A stretch of DNA of 64,000 bases, from assembly GCA_018818125.1 (NCBI GenBank), contig JAHISQ010000115.1, forward strand, positions 1 through 64,000, in the 5' to 3' direction. This DNA is from Candidatus Rifleibacteriota bacterium. GTDB taxonomy: Bacteria > Muiribacteriota > Ozemobacteria > Ozemobacterales > Ozemobacteraceae. Every line of letters begins with the position of its first letter. Position 1 is the stretch's first letter. Below the pieces are notes generated by a model. That model was not told the DNA's origin. It saw nothing but the letters and a program-made list of their open reading frames with translations, and made no database searches. A program made the translations under genes and the position numbers. Of the stretch, positions 16,606 through 25,631 are shown piece after piece.

Positions 16606-16911
16606 GTGAAACTCAGCTCGCATCAGCGCAAACACCTCGAAAGTCTGGCCCATCACCTTGAACCAATAGTTCGCATTGGCAAACAGGGGCTTGAATCAAA
16701 GATTATATCGAGTGTAAGCGAAGCTTTTTACACGCATGAGCTGATTAAAATCAAGCTGCTCGACTCATCCCCGGTAGATGCCGCCGATGCAGCCATAGAA
16801 ATTTGCAAAGCTACCGATGCAGCTCTTGTGCGTGTAATCGGTCGAGTTATTGTGCTTTATCGGCCTTTTGTCGATAAGCCAAAGAAAATTGAGCTGCCTA
16901 AAAGCAGCTGA
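16606..16911 (+). CDS. yhbY: YhbY-type CRM-domain RNA-binding protein
   Basis: This 101-residue protein is a single CRM (CRS1/YhbY) domain, which binds 50S ribosomal precursors during assembly. Family marks are LSSHQRKHLESLAH at the start, the loop VRIGKQGLES that carries the GxxG-like RNA-contact turn, THELIKIKLLD, and IGRVIVLYRP near the end. It starts with GTG at 16606, preceded by GGAGAAAACC. It has its own promoter and is followed by the histidine kinase, which also has its own promoter, so it is probably monocistronic. Confidence 0.92.
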   Translation: MKLSSHQRKHLESLAHHLEPIVRIGKQGLESKIISSVSEAFYTHELIKIKLLDSSPVDAADAAIEICKATDAALVRVIGRVIVLYRPFVDKPKKIELPKSS

Positions 16912-16960
16912 GACTTAGACTCCTTAGTCTTTCACTTACTGGTTCAGGATCTGCTTGCGA

Positions 16961-16990
16961 TTGACATGCAGGTCAAAAAAGACATATAAT
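16961..16990 (+). promoter_or_regulatory. Consensus sigma-70 promoter for the hybrid histidine kinase
   Basis: Perfect TTGACA (16961-16966) and perfect TATAAT (16985-16990) are separated by 18 bp. The predicted start near 16997 excludes a longer kinase frame beginning at a TTG at 16955 and supports the ATG at 17063. Confidence 0.8.
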
Positions 16991-17062
16991 CAAACGAGCA
17001 AAACAGAGAAAAAAAAAAAACGCTCGCAAACAGGCTTAAAAAGCCGATCAGAGAGAGTATCA

Positions 17063-20000
17063 ATGAACAGTGTACACGAAAAAAAAAGTGTCGCACAATT
17101 AGGAGGCGGAGAAGTCTTTCGCTCCTTGAAGCTGCGTTTTGTAGCTTACTCTCTCTCGGCGATGCTGCTTGTATCCGGAATCGTAATTCTCATAATTATG
17201 AGCTTTGCCAACACCAGTCTAGACGCGCAATATCAGCAACAGCTCAGCCGACTGGTTGGCGAATGTACTGAAGAATTACGTATGGTTGTTCTCTCTAACC
17301 AGTCTGATAAGATTGAGAATTCGCTGCGAAAAATCGCAGGGTTCATAGATGCCACCGCTATAAGACTGGTCAACCCGGCAGGGAGTACCGTGGCCTCTTA
17401 CAGCGATGGTGCAAGAGAGCAGCGCTTGCCTACGATCGCTTATCAGCACAAGTTGTTGGTGCCAGACAAAGATGGTAAAGCTCAGGAATGGTGGATCAGA
17501 TTAAGGGTTCGGCCAAATGCGCTGTCGGCTCTGGCTGACAATTTCATGCTCTATCAGGTGCTGATAGTTCTCATGATGTCAGCAGGTGCTATTGTCGGCA
17601 TTTCTTTTGCTCTCGAGATCACTGTTGGCAGAAGAATACAGCGAATTAACCAGTATTTGCAGACGACGGCAAAAGCTGGGGCAATAAATCAGCCAGATGA
17701 CACTCTTAACGATGAATTTACCGAGATTGGTGTCCAGATCGCAAATATAATCAAGACACGTGAAGATCAGCATGATCAGCTTAAACGCTATGTCGATGCC
17801 GCAAAAATAGTTTGCTTCACCATTGTTCCCGCCGATGAAACCGTTCAACTGATTGGCGATGTGCGCAAATTGCTGCACGTAGAACCCGAGAGCATTAGTC
17901 ATGTTGACCATCTGATCAAGCTTTTGCTACCAGATCAGATTGCCGAGGCCAAAGAACGCTGGCTGAAGTTCAGGAAGGCTATACTCACAGGCACGGGCGG
18001 GCAGGGTTATCGAGAATCGACCTGGCAGCTTGGCGTCGACCAAATTCCCAACATTAATGCGCCCGACTCTAAAGTATGGATAAAATCAGTGTTTTACTGG
18101 AATGCGAATGCTCCTGTTCCGATTGCTTATGGGGTGATTTCTGATGTCACCGACAAGAAACACTCAGAAACTGCTTTGCAGTCAGAACTTGAGTATTTTC
18201 GGAGCATTTACAAAAATCTCCCGGTTGGAATCTGGCGCAGTCACAGTGACCAGTTTGTCAGCATGAATCAGGCGATGGCCGAGATTATAGGCTACTCTTC
18301 ACCTGAAGAAGCAATCAAAGCCGTTCAGAGTATCGGACACCAGCTCTATATAACTCCGGTAGACCGCACATTCTTTTTCGATGAGCTCAAGAAGCGTGAT
18401 CAGGTGCGTAGCCTTGAGATGAAGTTTCGGCGGGCAAATGGTCAACTTTTCTGGGCGGCGGTATTTGGACGAATATTTTTTGAGGACGGCAGGCAATATT
18501 GCGAAGGCTGCTTTGTAGATATAACTGAAAAGAAGCTGGCCGAAGAAAAACTGCGCGCAAATGAAGAAATTCTACGACAGAGTATTGAGGGTAGTCGTGT
18601 GGTTGTCTGGGAACTTGAACCGGTAAGCGGGCAACTCATTTTGTTCGGCGCGGTTAAAAGACTTTTGGGTGATAATGCCGTTACCGTTGCTGATTTAAAA
18701 GATTTTTACAAACTCGTTCATTCTGAAGACCTGCAGCTGTTTAAGGCTTATTTCGAAAAAGCCAAACAAAGTGATGCACAGAAAGAAGTGCATTATGCCG
18801 ATTTCAGGATTTGTCGACTGAGCAGCGAGAATAAAACCAAAATTCACTATTTGCGGATATTGAGCGATGCTGGTGACAATCTTTACGCAACGGCACAAAA
18901 AACAGTTCGCGGTCTACTCATAGACATTACAAATCTCATAAGTGCCAATGCGGCAACTCGCAAAGGCGACAAACAACTGAAGTTTGAAGACATGGACACA
19001 GCCGAGTTGTTTACCAACATGAACCATGAAATTAGAACGCCACTGAATGCAATTATAGGTTACAGTGAGTTACTGATACCACTTGCAGAAAACGGCCGCA
19101 CACAGCAATACACTGCTTCGATAGTAGCCGCCAGCAGAAGTCTGATAAATATTGTTAACAGCATTCAGGATCTGGTGCGACTGGAATCCGGCCAGGTGAA
19201 ACCGGTAGAAGGGCCGCTCTGCATAGCCGATTTGATCGCTGAAGTTGATTCGATGTTTACGGCCGAGGCTGAACGCAAAGGCCTTGAGTTTTGGGTCCAG
19301 ATAGATTCTGAAGTCCCAGCTGTGATCGTGTTCGATGAAGCCCGTCTTCGTGAGATACTTATTAATCTCGTCAGCAATGCCGTAAAATTTACCAACCAAG
19401 GCTCGGTAGGCATGCGAGTTTCTTTGGGGCATTCACCGCAACAGGGCATGATAAATCTCCTGATCTCTGTTGAAGATACCGGAATTGGCATAGCCTGTGA
19501 AAATCCTGAAGAAATCTTTGATCCGCTGCGCAGACACAAGGAACATAACAAGTTTGGAGGCACCGGTCTGGGTCTGGCTATATGTCGACGCCTGATTGAA
19601 CTGCTTAACGGCACGATCAAAGTCAAAACAGAGCTGCAACGCGGCACGCGCTTTGACGTAATCTTCAGAGACGTTCGAGTTGCGGAGCGCTCTAAACGAC
19701 AAATTCAGCCAGATTCTGTGCGCAAAAGCTTCAAATTCAACGGTCAGAAAATTATTGTTGCTGATGATACAGCTTCGAATCGCGAGCTGGTCGCAGAAGC
19801 CATGAAAAGTGCCGGGTTAACTGTAGTTTGTGCTTCAGATGGAAATGAGGCGGTTGAGATGGCTAAGAAAGAGCATCCAGAACTTATTTTCATGGATTTG
19901 CGTATGCCTCAGAAAGATGGTGTTTGTGCGGCGAGAGAGTTGCGATGTTGCGCCGAACTAGCTTCGGTACCAATTATTGCAGTTACTGCTACCAACAGCT

Positions 20001-20440
20001 TTGCTGAGCTCGAAGAACTCAAAGGTCTGTTTGATGGCTTCATTATCAAGCCGGTGAGCTTGCTCAGATTGTTTTCTGAAGCGGCTCGATTTTTAAGCTA
20101 TGCACCAGGCTCTGAAACAGCTAAGGAAAAAGCAGATTTCAGACTGCCGCCGGAAGCCTTTGAACAACTGTCAAACCCGTGGGCGTTGTGTGAAATTGTA
20201 TCGAAGGAATTTATGAACAAGTTTGCCCCGACAGACAACGCTATTGTTATTGATGAACTCACTGATCTTGCAGAAAAAGTTAAAAAAGTTTCTTTGCTGC
20301 ATTCATTCAACATTCTGTCGCTTGAAGCTGAGTCGCTGATTGGAAGTCTGCAACAGTATGATATAACGGCAATCAAAAATAGCCGCAACAAAATCAGTAA
20401 AATTTTCACTCAGTTGCTTGAGGTTTACGCTCGGAGCTGA
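17063..20440 (+). CDS. Hybrid sensor histidine kinase with three PAS-like domains and a receiver
   Basis: The 1125-residue inner-membrane protein has a transmembrane helix at about 25-48, an extracytoplasmic sensor region, a second helix at about 160-190 followed by a HAMP-like segment, then three PAS-like domains (about 240-370, 375-500 and 505-635; the first is divergent). The kinase core has H655 in NMNHEIRTPLNAIIGYSE, the N box NLVSNAVKFT, the G boxes DTGIGI and GGTGLGLAIC, then a receiver domain with phospho-acceptor D945 in IFMDLRMP. About 110 C-terminal residues are helical without the usual HPt signature. No cognate regulator gene is adjacent, so phosphate must pass to a distant partner. 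The start is set by the strong promoter at 16961-16990. Its 3' end overlaps the convergent phosphatase gene by 35 bp. Confidence 0.92.
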   Translation: MNSVHEKKSVAQLGGGEVFRSLKLRFVAYSLSAMLLVSGIVILIIMSFANTSLDAQYQQQLSRLVGECTEELRMVVLSNQSDKIENSLRKIAGFIDATAIRLVNPAGSTVASYSDGAREQRLPTIAYQHKLLVPDKDGKAQEWWIRLRVRPNALSALADNFMLYQVLIVLMMSAGAIVGISFALEITVGRRIQRINQYLQTTAKAGAINQPDDTLNDEFTEIGVQIANIIKTREDQHDQLKRYVDAAKIVCFTIVPADETVQLIGDVRKLLHVEPESISHVDHLIKLLLPDQIAEAKERWLKFRKAILTGTGGQGYRESTWQLGVDQIPNINAPDSKVWIKSVFYWNANAPVPIAYGVISDVTDKKHSETALQSELEYFRSIYKNLPVGIWRSHSDQFVSMNQAMAEIIGYSSPEEAIKAVQSIGHQLYITPVDRTFFFDELKKRDQVRSLEMKFRRANGQLFWAAVFGRIFFEDGRQYCEGCFVDITEKKLAEEKLRANEEILRQSIEGSRVVVWELEPVSGQLILFGAVKRLLGDNAVTVADLKDFYKLVHSEDLQLFKAYFEKAKQSDAQKEVHYADFRICRLSSENKTKIHYLRILSDAGDNLYATAQKTVRGLLIDITNLISANAATRKGDKQLKFEDMDTAELFTNMNHEIRTPLNAIIGYSELLIPLAENGRTQQYTASIVAASRSLINIVNSIQDLVRLESGQVKPVEGPLCIADLIAEVDSMFTAEAERKGLEFWVQIDSEVPAVIVFDEARLREILINLVSNAVKFTNQGSVGMRVSLGHSPQQGMINLLISVEDTGIGIACENPEEIFDPLRRHKEHNKFGGTGLGLAICRRLIELLNGTIKVKTELQRGTRFDVIFRDVRVAERSKRQIQPDSVRKSFKFNGQKIIVADDTASNRELVAEAMKSAGLTVVCASDGNEAVEMAKKEHPELIFMDLRMPQKDGVCAARELRCCAELASVPIIAVTATNSFAELEELKGLFDGFIIKPVSLLRLFSEAARFLSYAPGSETAKEKADFRLPPEAFEQLSNPWALCEIVSKEFMNKFAPTDNAIVIDELTDLAEKVKKVSLLHSFNILSLEAESLIGSLQQYDITAIKNSRNKISKIFTQLLEVYARS

Positions 20441-20948
20441 TAAAGCCTTTTACAAAGTCTCTCTGCTCTTCGGTTTCCGGGCTGCGAGTAAAGCGCGCAG
20501 CATTGCTGGCACTGAAAAGTTTTGCCAGCTCATCAAGCGCAGCATTCCCATTATAGCCCTGGCTGCATAACCAGCACCCGACGACAGTGCCAGTTCGACC
20601 GATACCGCCGCGGCAATGCAGATAAATGTGCCGGCCTTCTTCCAGAAGCTGATTGATTATTGCGACAACCTCCTGCATTTCAGCCACTCCAGGCACGGAA
20701 TAGTCGACAATAGCGAAACGCCTATAGACAATGTCTTTGCTGGTAATTTGTGCCAGCAAAGGCTGATAATGAACAAGTTCATCCTCTTCGGTGAGATCTA
20801 TAAAAGTATCGATTTTGCTATCCAGCAGGCAATGCAGAAAGTCGTGCGGATTATCGATGCCAGGATTGTAAGGAAAATTGCCAGCCAGAAAGCGGCCTGG
20901 TATGACCCAATAGCAGCGGCCCGGCAGAACAGGTTTGCTTTCGCTCAT
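20406..20948 (-). CDS. Dual-specificity/tyrosine protein phosphatase-like protein
   Basis: This 180-residue cytoplasmic protein carries the cysteine phosphatase signature HCRGGIGRTG, with nucleophile C112 and phosphate-binding R118, and a candidate general-acid aspartate D83 in IVDYSVP. The N-terminal WVIPGRFLAGNFPY is typical of the bacterial members of this family. Possible substrates are phosphoproteins, phosphoinositides or nucleotides and cannot be separated by sequence. A GTG start at 20957 is possible, but the ATG at 20948 has GGAG eight bases upstream. It converges on the hybrid kinase with a 35-bp overlap of coding ends; no functional link follows from that. Confidence 0.87.
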   Translation of the reverse strand: MSESKPVLPGRCYWVIPGRFLAGNFPYNPGIDNPHDFLHCLLDSKIDTFIDLTEEDELVHYQPLLAQITSKDIVYRRFAIVDYSVPGVAEMQEVVAIINQLLEEGRHIYLHCRGGIGRTGTVVGCWLCSQGYNGNAALDELAKLFSASNAARFTRSPETEEQRDFVKGFISSERKPQATE

Positions 20949-21099
20949 TCTGAACACTCCATTGCCAATCTTTTCAGAAACAATTTACCAGAACGGTTGC
21001 TAAACCGGCTACAAAAAAACTGCATTATCGCTGCGATATCTGATAACCTGTGGTCAAAGCACTTAGCTGCTTAGAGAATAATTTGCCGGAGTCAGGGAA

Positions 21100-21726
21100 A
21101 TGAAGCTGTCGGGCTTGCTGCTACTGCTGGTTTGTGTTTGCATTCCTGTTTCTGCGGAGTTCAACCCACTTGCTTACGAAGACACAGAGCCGCCGATAGC
21201 ATCAATGACAAAGGATTTTTTTTACCCTGCCTATTTTAAGGAAGCGGATGGCCTGACTTTTCGAAACATCAGACGTGAGATTGTTTTCAGACTCGAATTT
21301 ATCTCTGGTATCAGACCGGAACCCAGATACATGAACTGTTTTAAGATGCAGAAGCGCATAGCGCGGGCGCTGATACGTTATGCTGAGGCAGGCAAAAAGT
21401 TGGTTTTGCGCCGTCTCGACGACGAACTTCTGTTCAAAGAGAACTCGCCGCTTGGTGAATACCTCAGGCCAATGCCAATCCCGCCGACGAATCGCTGCAG
21501 TTACAAATCAGCTGGTGATTTGAGCGGTGATGGCATGATTTATTGCGCTTACCACGGGCCTCTCTATGATTCGGCCTGCTATCAGAAGCACTGGAGTCTT
21601 TTTGAGGCTGAAAAGCCATTTCTTACAGCTTTTGATTTTGTTGAACTCCTGATTTTTCTGCCGGCGCTCCTGATTTTGCCAATAACTTGGCTGATCATGC
21701 GAAAGATCCTCGAGAAGAAACGCTGA
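21100..21726 (+). CDS. Secreted/membrane protein with prepilin-tail-like cysteine motif, function unknown
   Basis: This 208-residue protein has a cleavable-looking signal peptide (MKLSGLLLLLVCVCIPVSA), a central charged region with many Arg and Lys, and a C-terminal transmembrane helix (about 180-203) followed by KKR, so it is probably anchored in the inner membrane with its bulk outside. Residues about 142-162 read CSYKSAGDLSGDGMIYC then AYHG. This resembles the tail motif found twice in the protein at 24090-25631 (Cys, Tyr, GDL, DG, Cys, His). I do not recognise the family as a whole. The ATG has GGAGTCAGGG upstream. It is followed after 93 bp by the MFS gene. Confidence 0.7.
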   Translation: MKLSGLLLLLVCVCIPVSAEFNPLAYEDTEPPIASMTKDFFYPAYFKEADGLTFRNIRREIVFRLEFISGIRPEPRYMNCFKMQKRIARALIRYAEAGKKLVLRRLDDELLFKENSPLGEYLRPMPIPPTNRCSYKSAGDLSGDGMIYCAYHGPLYDSACYQKHWSLFEAEKPFLTAFDFVELLIFLPALLILPITWLIMRKILEKKR

Positions 21727-21819
21727 TATATCTTGTATTGAAATTGTCCGGTATTTCCAATATGATAAACAGACTTAAATCAGCGACTTTTTTCAGTTTC
21801 AAAATTGGCGGACCAGTTA

Positions 21820-23121
21820 ATGCACAGTAAGAAAAAACCATTTTTGTTCGCTCAACGTCAGTTTTTCAGACTCTGGCTGGGGCAGGTTACCAGCCAGGCT
21901 GGCACCAGAGTCTATCAGATCGCGATTGTATGGTGGATACTTACCAGCAGCGCTGAGCACGGTGGTTTCTCACTGGGTGCCTTTATGGTGGCAGGCGCTT
22001 TGCCGTCACTGCTTTTTTACAAACTGATCGGAAGAGTTGTCGATCGCATGCCAGCCAAGGTTATGCTGGTGGCCTGTGATCTTTCTTCTGCGGCACTGAT
22101 GGGATATATCGCCTGGTGCCTGAGCAACGAAACCCTTACCCTTGAAATGGCATATATTTTTGGTTTCCTGGTTGCCGTTGCCGAAGGGTTCTTTAATCCG
22201 GCCATAACCAAGTGTTTGCCGAGTCTGGTATCTGAAGAAGATCTTGAACAGGCAGTTGCTTATCAGGCGTCAACTCAGTATCTGGCCAGTTTTGGCGGAT
22301 CCGTTCTAGGCGCTCTGCTGATTGCATGGCTTGGAATTCCCTTGCTGGTAATGATTAACGCAATAAGCTATGTTTTTTCGGCTTTGATTGAAATGACGCT
22401 TGAGTTTCCTGAAACCGTGTCCGACAAGGCATCTGCGGATGGAACCGAACATATAGATAGCGTTGAAACCAGGCCGGCAACAGAACCTGAGAATCATGAC
22501 ACTGACACCAAAGCACTCTGGCAGAAATTTCCGTTGCTGAAGCAGCTTCTTATCGGTTTTGGACTGGTAAACTTTTTCGCGACTCCAACCCTGGTGATAG
22601 TACCTCTTTATGTGCAAAAAAGCCTGGAGGGCAATGCAACCATAATGGGCTTGCTGGAAGCTGCTCTCTGGATTGGCATTCTGATTGGCACCTTTGTTGC
22701 CGCAATGATTAGAACCCAGGGCCGCACAATACGAATGGGCTCTTTAAGCATGATGATTTACGGAGTTTGCATGATAGTGCCGGGCCTGCTGATAAATACC
22801 TGGGCTTTTGGACTGGCGCTTATGCTTGCCGGTGCTTCTCTGGGTATCAACAACGTCAAGTTTGTCACTCTGTTTCAGCGAGTTGTGCCCGACCAGGTCA
22901 AGGGCAGATTTTTTGCGGCAATGCAGGCAATCATCGGCTTTTCTTTTCCTGTTGCCTATCTGGCATTCGGTTATCTCGGCGATCTGATGAGTCCAGCCCG
23001 ACTTTGTCTTATTCAGGCCGCCGGCATCATATTGGTCGCGATCTGGTTCTATCACCTGGCCCCGGGCGAGGCTGCTCTAATGAATTATGAAGAAACTTCG
23101 GAAAAGATGTCGGCCGAATAA
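21820..23121 (+). CDS. MFS transporter (EntS/MFS_3-like exporter)
   Basis: The 433-residue protein has about twelve hydrophobic segments in two halves split by an acidic, poorly conserved loop (about 205-240 with many Glu and Asp). The N-terminus FRLWLGQVTSQAGTRVYQIAIVWW and the loop GRVVDRMPAK correspond to the MFS_3 branch, which exports siderophores, macrolides or similar compounds by proton antiport. The substrate is not deducible. The frame extends to a TTG at 21805 but the ATG at 21820 with a nearby GGA is preferred. The unknown gene at 23140 follows after 18 bp and may be co-transcribed. Confidence 0.88.
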   Translation: MHSKKKPFLFAQRQFFRLWLGQVTSQAGTRVYQIAIVWWILTSSAEHGGFSLGAFMVAGALPSLLFYKLIGRVVDRMPAKVMLVACDLSSAALMGYIAWCLSNETLTLEMAYIFGFLVAVAEGFFNPAITKCLPSLVSEEDLEQAVAYQASTQYLASFGGSVLGALLIAWLGIPLLVMINAISYVFSALIEMTLEFPETVSDKASADGTEHIDSVETRPATEPENHDTDTKALWQKFPLLKQLLIGFGLVNFFATPTLVIVPLYVQKSLEGNATIMGLLEAALWIGILIGTFVAAMIRTQGRTIRMGSLSMMIYGVCMIVPGLLINTWAFGLALMLAGASLGINNVKFVTLFQRVVPDQVKGRFFAAMQAIIGFSFPVAYLAFGYLGDLMSPARLCLIQAAGIILVAIWFYHLAPGEAALMNYEETSEKMSAE

Positions 23122-23139
23122 AATATATCGGGAGGCTCT

Positions 23140-23985
23140 ATGAACACCACACAGATTGCCAGCAGCGAAGCTCTGGAGCGGATGCATCTGTTCAGATACT
23201 GGCGCGCGATGGAATTCTCGGTTTTAATAAATGGCCAGCCCGAAACCATAACCTGCACGGCTGGCTCAAACAAGTCTGAGTCTGATGCTGAGAAACGCTG
23301 CGAAGAAAAGGCGCTCCGTGTGCAGATGCTCATTGATGGTTCCATTGAACGCGACAATAGCTACGAAAGACCAGTCAGAGAAGAAATTACTCACGAAATT
23401 GATGAGTATAATATAGTAACCCGCAATCGCTATGGCGCGCTGGTTTTGAATACTTCTTCAGTCAGTATTTTCGATATCGACGACTATAAGCATTCATTCT
23501 GGGAAATCTTTGGTATCGGCGTCAAAAAAGATAAAAAAGCAGCAATTGTAGAAAGTCTCTGCAGACTTTTCGAAAATCGCAGTCAACGCGACACCAGCTG
23601 GCGGATTTACGAGACCTGCAAGGGTATCAGAATGATTCTGGTCGGTCAGTATATCGATACTGCTTCGCAATTTTTCGGGCAGTTCAGCCGTGAAATAAAT
23701 GCTGATCCACTTTACACTCTGCTTTGCACAAAGCAGAACTGCTATCGCGCACGCCTGACGCCAAAACCGCAGCGACTGCACATTGGCCGCATCAAGTTCA
23801 GCTGTCCACTCCCTGAGGATACTCAACAGCAGTGCCACGACTGGCTCAAAAACTATCAGGAACAGTCAAAAAACTACGCAGTCTGCCGCCTGATCGAAAC
23901 CCTTGGCACCCGCATCGCCGAAAACCCGATCATTGATTTTCACGATCGCCTCTGCTGCAGCGATATCAACCTGCCGCTCGCTTAA
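23140..23985 (+). CDS. Conserved-looking hypothetical protein
   Basis: I do not recognise this 281-residue soluble protein. There is no signal peptide or membrane segment. It has a region with paired acidic residues (IFDIDDYKHSFWEIFG), a motif TSWRIYETCKGIRMILVG that looks like a beta strand-turn-strand, and YTLLCTKQNCYRARLTPKP, with several scattered cysteines near the end. The ATG is preceded by GGGAGGCTC and follows the MFS gene by 18 bp, so it is a real gene and probably in that operon. It ends shortly before a strong hairpin. Confidence 0.75.
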   Translation: MNTTQIASSEALERMHLFRYWRAMEFSVLINGQPETITCTAGSNKSESDAEKRCEEKALRVQMLIDGSIERDNSYERPVREEITHEIDEYNIVTRNRYGALVLNTSSVSIFDIDDYKHSFWEIFGIGVKKDKKAAIVESLCRLFENRSQRDTSWRIYETCKGIRMILVGQYIDTASQFFGQFSREINADPLYTLLCTKQNCYRARLTPKPQRLHIGRIKFSCPLPEDTQQQCHDWLKNYQEQSKNYAVCRLIETLGTRIAENPIIDFHDRLCCSDINLPLA

Positions 23986-24037
23986 AACTCGCTTAAGTCC
24001 GTCATTTATCGGCACGGCATGCTTAGCCTTAAAAGAA

Positions 24038-24071
24038 ATCGCCACGGCGTTTAATAAAACGCCGTGGCGAT
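24038..24071 (-). terminator. Rho-independent terminator, perfect 15-bp stem
   Basis: ATCGCCACGGCGTTT (24038-24052) and its exact complement (24057-24071) enclose the 4-nt loop AATA. Read on the minus strand the stem is followed by TTTCTTTTAAG, so it terminates the gene at 24090-25631; it can also stop plus-strand transcripts from the MFS operon. Confidence 0.85.
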
Positions 24072-24089
24072 AACAGTCAAGCTGATTTA

Positions 24090-25631
24090 CTATTCAACCG
24101 AGCCGTGCTCGCTGCAGGTAATTTTGCCATCTTCGCCGGCCAAATCGCCAATTGCACTGTATGTGCCGCTTTGCGGGCAAACTGGTGCTGATTTGAGATA
24201 CTTGCCGTTTAGCAACGCTTCAATATTCACTTCGCTAAGCATTTTTTCGTTGTCCATGTTATACATTTCGGTGGCACCCATAAGCACGCGTTGATTGGCA
24301 AAACATGCCTTTTTCTGCGCTTCAAACCGCGCTTTTTTGAAATTGGGTATGGCAATGGCGGCCATGATCCCAACAACTGCCGTGCCCACAAGCATCTGCT
24401 CGTTTTCGCTCTGTTTGATCGACACGCCAAGCCATGGTGCACGGTCAACATGAGTAAGTGAGGCGAACATTTTTTTAATTGTCTCGGTGCGGGCGTCAGC
24501 TTTGTTCTGAGCCGCCTGTTCTTCAAGCATCTTCAGGCTCTGTTGCAGCATTTCCTTGAACTGCTGCCTGATCGGTTCGTCATCAACAGCTACTGCCAGC
24601 AACAACCCGGCTGTGTCTGCAAAAATGCGGGCACGAACTATATGCTTTATGCGAGGGTCTGGAAGCTGGCTCGAATAGTCTTGAGCCGCCTCTGGCTTGG
24701 CCGGGCCATCGTATTTTTTAAGGTCTTCTACAGTGTTGTGAATGGAACAGGCAATCTGACCATCTTCAACGAGATCGCCATGAGCTGAGTAAGTGCCGCC
24801 ATCAGGACAAACTGGAGCTGATTTCAGGTATTTATCTTTAACCAGCGGATCTATGTTCAACTCATGCATCATTTCTGTGTTGTCCATGTTATACATTTCA
24901 ACGGCACCAAGCATTACACGCATATTAGCTGCACATGCTTTTTCTCTGCCGCCTGACATAGGTCCCTTCATGCTCAGAACTTTTTGGATAATGGCCTGAA
25001 CATCAAGTTCTACAGAAAGATGCTGGTCTGGTGAGCTGACCCTTTTAAAGTATGGCTGCCAGGATTCATTGAGCTGCGCCGGAGTAGCCGAAACATCTCC
25101 GATAACTATGCGCTCACTGCTGATCTCAACCGATTGGTCCATACCTGGAATCTCAAATTTAATGACATTGTTTTTTGGTGTAAGATCCATATCTTTAGCC
25201 GGTGGAGCCGATTTCAACAATTCGGCAAGTTTGTCGAGCTTGATCTGTGCCTCGATAACTATTTTTGGTTTCAGATCATTCGAAACAGAGATCCAGACTC
25301 CTCCGGTCGGGATAAAAACAGCATCGCTATGCCATTTGTCTAGTATCTCTTTGATTTTGGCTACTGATAAGTCTTTACCAAGCGGACTATCAGCCGGCAA
25401 TGATTTAATAACCTGCTCTATCTGCTGCTTGGTATTCTCGTCTGCTGTCTTATCAAAATTATTGACCTGTTCTCTCAGAACATTGTAGGCCTTGCCAAGG
25501 TTAAAATAGATTACGCCGATACTGTCGTTCTCGATAACATTAAGGCCATAACTGGCAGCAAATAGCTTGCTTTGCCCGGGAAGCAGCAGTAATGCCGCAA
25601 TCAAAAAAGCCGATAGAAGATATTTTTGCAT
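24090..25631 (-). CDS. Secreted protein with two prepilin-like cysteine tails, function unknown
   Basis: The 513-residue protein starts with a signal peptide (MQKYLLSAFLIAALLLLPG) and an N-terminal domain rich in beta strands. A module is present twice: near 230-310 and at the C-terminus. Each copy has KACxANxRVMLGAxEMYNMDN, then YLKSAPVCP, GTYSA, GDL, DG and a final Cys-x-x-His. The second copy is preceded by VVGIMAAIAIPNF, which is the hydrophobic consensus of a type IV pilin N-terminus, now internal. It therefore looks like a pilin-derived body fused to another secreted domain and duplicated. No function can be assigned. The ATG at 25631 has GAGGAGC upstream and replaces a longer frame start at 25715. 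Transcription ends at the terminator 24038-24071. Confidence 0.75.
   Translation of the reverse strand: MQKYLLSAFLIAALLLLPGQSKLFAASYGLNVIENDSIGVIYFNLGKAYNVLREQVNNFDKTADENTKQQIEQVIKSLPADSPLGKDLSVAKIKEILDKWHSDAVFIPTGGVWISVSNDLKPKIVIEAQIKLDKLAELLKSAPPAKDMDLTPKNNVIKFEIPGMDQSVEISSERIVIGDVSATPAQLNESWQPYFKRVSSPDQHLSVELDVQAIIQKVLSMKGPMSGGREKACAANMRVMLGAVEMYNMDNTEMMHELNIDPLVKDKYLKSAPVCPDGGTYSAHGDLVEDGQIACSIHNTVEDLKKYDGPAKPEAAQDYSSQLPDPRIKHIVRARIFADTAGLLLAVAVDDEPIRQQFKEMLQQSLKMLEEQAAQNKADARTETIKKMFASLTHVDRAPWLGVSIKQSENEQMLVGTAVVGIMAAIAIPNFKKARFEAQKKACFANQRVLMGATEMYNMDNEKMLSEVNIEALLNGKYLKSAPVCPQSGTYSAIGDLAGEDGKITCSEHGSVE

Noticed and set aside
16955..17062. N-terminal extension of the hybrid kinase from a TTG start
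   Set aside because: A consensus promoter with TATAAT at 16985-16990 lies inside it, so it would not be transcribed from that promoter; the peptide is poly-lysine-rich and unlike a kinase N-terminus.
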